Shown: piece by piece, positions 7,271 through 7,969 of the stretch
Layout: the number at the start of each line of letters is the position of its first letter
Numbering within the stretch: position 1 is the first letter of the stretch
Source of the DNA: Acidobacteriota bacterium
GTDB taxonomy: Bacteria > Acidobacteriota > Blastocatellia > Pyrinomonadales > Pyrinomonadaceae
NCBI GenBank assembly: GCA_005790265.1
Contig: SXVE01000132.1
Span: 1-7,969 of the forward strand
DNA: 7,969 bases
Direction: 5' to 3'
Notes under the pieces: generated by a model
The model's input: only the letters and a program-made list of their open reading frames with translations
What the model was told of the DNA's origin: nothing
Database searches by the model: none
Made by a program: the position numbers and the translations under genes

Positions 7271-7336
7271 AAAAAATAAAAATAACCGCTGAAAAATATC
7301 AATCGCGCTTTTTTTCGATGCGTCGCTTCAGAGCGC

Positions 7337-7360
7337 AAAAAAAAATCAGTATTTTACTGA
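7337..7360 (-). terminator. Probable intrinsic terminator of the cupredoxin-domain gene
   Basis: On the minus strand, shortly after the stop codon at 7368-7370, TCAGTA and TACTGA form a 6-bp stem with an AAA loop (7346-7360), followed directly by nine T (7337-7345). The stem is short and AT-rich, but the long U-tract and its position favour a terminator. It lies 67 bp upstream of the isoaspartyl peptidase start on the same strand, which suggests separate transcription of that gene. Confidence 0.55.
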
Positions 7361-7378
7361 ACGAATTTTACTGAACGA
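7351..7378. repeat. Perfect 14-bp tandem duplication over a gene end
   Basis: Two identical adjacent copies of ATTTTACTGAACGA occupy 7351-7364 and 7365-7378. The second copy contains the last two sense codons and the stop of the cupredoxin-domain gene. The first copy lies just past the stop and supplies one arm of the terminator hairpin. It looks like a slippage or short-duplication scar; protein length is unchanged because the stop is duplicated in place. Confidence 0.85.
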
Positions 7379-7969
7379 TGATTTTGCCTTTGTACATATC
7401 CATCCCGCAGGCGAATGAAAATTCGCCCGTTTTGTCCGTCGGAAAATCAATTATTACGACTTCGCCGACCGGCAGTTTGCGGCGAACGTTTAATTCTTTG
7501 AAAACGATTTCCGACGCGCAATTTTCCGAATCGGCGCGGTAAAAAGCGAGTTTCAGCGGCTGTCCTTTTTTGAAGGAAATTTGCTGCGGCGCAAAACCGT
7601 CTTTGGTCACGACGACCTTGAACGCGCCTTCGGGAATTTTGACGTTTGAGAGATCAACCGCTTTTTCTTCGGCGCCCTGTTTGATCTGCGCCGTAAATGG
7701 AACGGTGATTACTTTTCCGCCGCGCTTAAATTGCGCCCAGATGCGATAAATTCCGCCTTTCGGAAACGCGATGTGCGCTGAAACAATCGAAGCGGCTGCC
7801 GGATTTGCCATTTTTTCGTCCGCGTGCGGCGCGGAACCAGGTGCGTGCGCGTGCGGTTCCGCTTTCACCGCGTCCGCCGGCATCGGATGTGCGTGCACGA
7901 ATTCGCCCAAATCTTCGCTGATCACAACAAAATGCGCTTTTTCGCCGAGATAATTTTCCAGATCGGTCA
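7368..7969 (-). CDS. Cupredoxin-domain, His-rich putative metal-binding protein (5' end outside window)
   Basis: The frame stays open to the right edge of the window: 14 further codons precede the GTG at 7923-7925, reading TDLENYLGEKAHFVV, so that GTG is internal. Counting from it (185 residues), three parts are seen. About 1-80 continues a beta-rich region of the type with PYLG...VVISEDL...HAHP, common in periplasmic copper-associated proteins. Within it is a His-rich stretch (11-34: His11, 13, 25, 27, 34). About 100-185 is a cupredoxin-like domain (PF13473 type) with DGFAPQQISFKKGQPLKL (109-126), Cys136, and ACGMDMYKG (172-180). Cys173, Met175 and Met177 are candidate Cu ligands. This points to extracytoplasmic copper or other heavy-metal handling, but no signal peptide can be seen because the N-terminus is missing. 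It could instead be the C-terminus of a larger metal-resistance protein. The family is fairly sure, the metal is inferred. Confidence 0.75.
   Translation of the reverse strand, partial: TDLENYLGEKAHFVVISEDLGEFVHAHPMPADAVKAEPHAHAPGSAPHADEKMANPAAASIVSAHIAFPKGGIYRIWAQFKRGGKVITVPFTAQIKQGAEEKAVDLSNVKIPEGAFKVVVTKDGFAPQQISFKKGQPLKLAFYRADSENCASEIVFKELNVRRKLPVGEVVIIDFPTDKTGEFSFACGMDMYKGKIIVQ

Noticed and set aside
6755..7279. Plus-strand open frame (174 codons) opposite the isoaspartyl peptidase
   Set aside because: The peptidase on the other strand has all family motifs; this frame has Phe/Arg-rich shadow composition and no domain.
7271..7336. Promoter for the isoaspartyl peptidase (TTGATA on the minus strand, 7294-7299)
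   Set aside because: At 17-bp spacing the -10 position reads TTATTT, a poor match, and would put the transcription start at or past the ATG.
7305..7336. GCGCT/AGCGC inverted repeat upstream of the isoaspartyl peptidase
   Set aside because: Only 5-bp arms with a 22-base loop; could occur by chance and no operator family is recognised.

Overview
This window contains a compact cyanophycin (multi-L-arginyl-poly-L-aspartate) storage-polymer locus flanked by two membrane or metal-related genes that are cut by the window edges, plus a GT28-type glycolipid glycosyltransferase. It is bacterial chromosomal DNA: intergenic gaps are short and no phage, plasmid, transposase, tRNA, rRNA or CRISPR signature is visible. 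The coding regions are moderately GC-rich and the spacers are very AT-rich. None of the four visible start codons has a convincing Shine-Dalgarno sequence. The organism cannot be fixed from this alone. A heterotrophic, non-cyanobacterial lineage such as Acidobacteriota (Blastocatellia-like) or the Bacteroidota/Chlorobi side is a weak guess.

Layout, left to right. (1) The 3' part of a PepSY-associated transmembrane protein, + strand, 1-1121. (2) A ~121-bp nearly self-complementary repeat element, 1132-1252, between convergent genes. (3) An MGDG-synthase/UgtP-like glycosyltransferase, - strand, 1254-2384. (4) A 182-bp AT-rich divergent spacer with a likely promoter for the cph genes. (5) cphB (cyanophycinase), 2567-3421, followed 91 bp later by cphA (cyanophycin synthetase), 3513-6140, both + strand. 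(6) A perfect 19-bp-arm bidirectional terminator, 6178-6216. (7) A convergent isoaspartyl peptidase/plant-type asparaginase gene, 6233-7270, - strand. (8) A terminator and a 14-bp tandem duplication. (9) The 3' part of a His-rich, cupredoxin-domain protein, - strand, 7368 to the window end.

Genes 5 and 7 together form a closed metabolic loop. CphA builds the Asp/Arg polymer using ATP. CphB cuts it to beta-Asp-Arg dipeptides. The Ntn-hydrolase is the right family to split the isoaspartyl dipeptide into free Asp and Arg. All recalled active-site positions are present in each of the three proteins, so the pathway looks functional. CphA also carries an N-domain HxxEH motif of the kind linked to self-priming. 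I saw no wholly new system; the most unusual features are the palindromic repeat element, a stray half-copy of the cphA terminator just upstream of the glycosyltransferase start, and an inserted low-complexity linker in the isoaspartyl peptidase.
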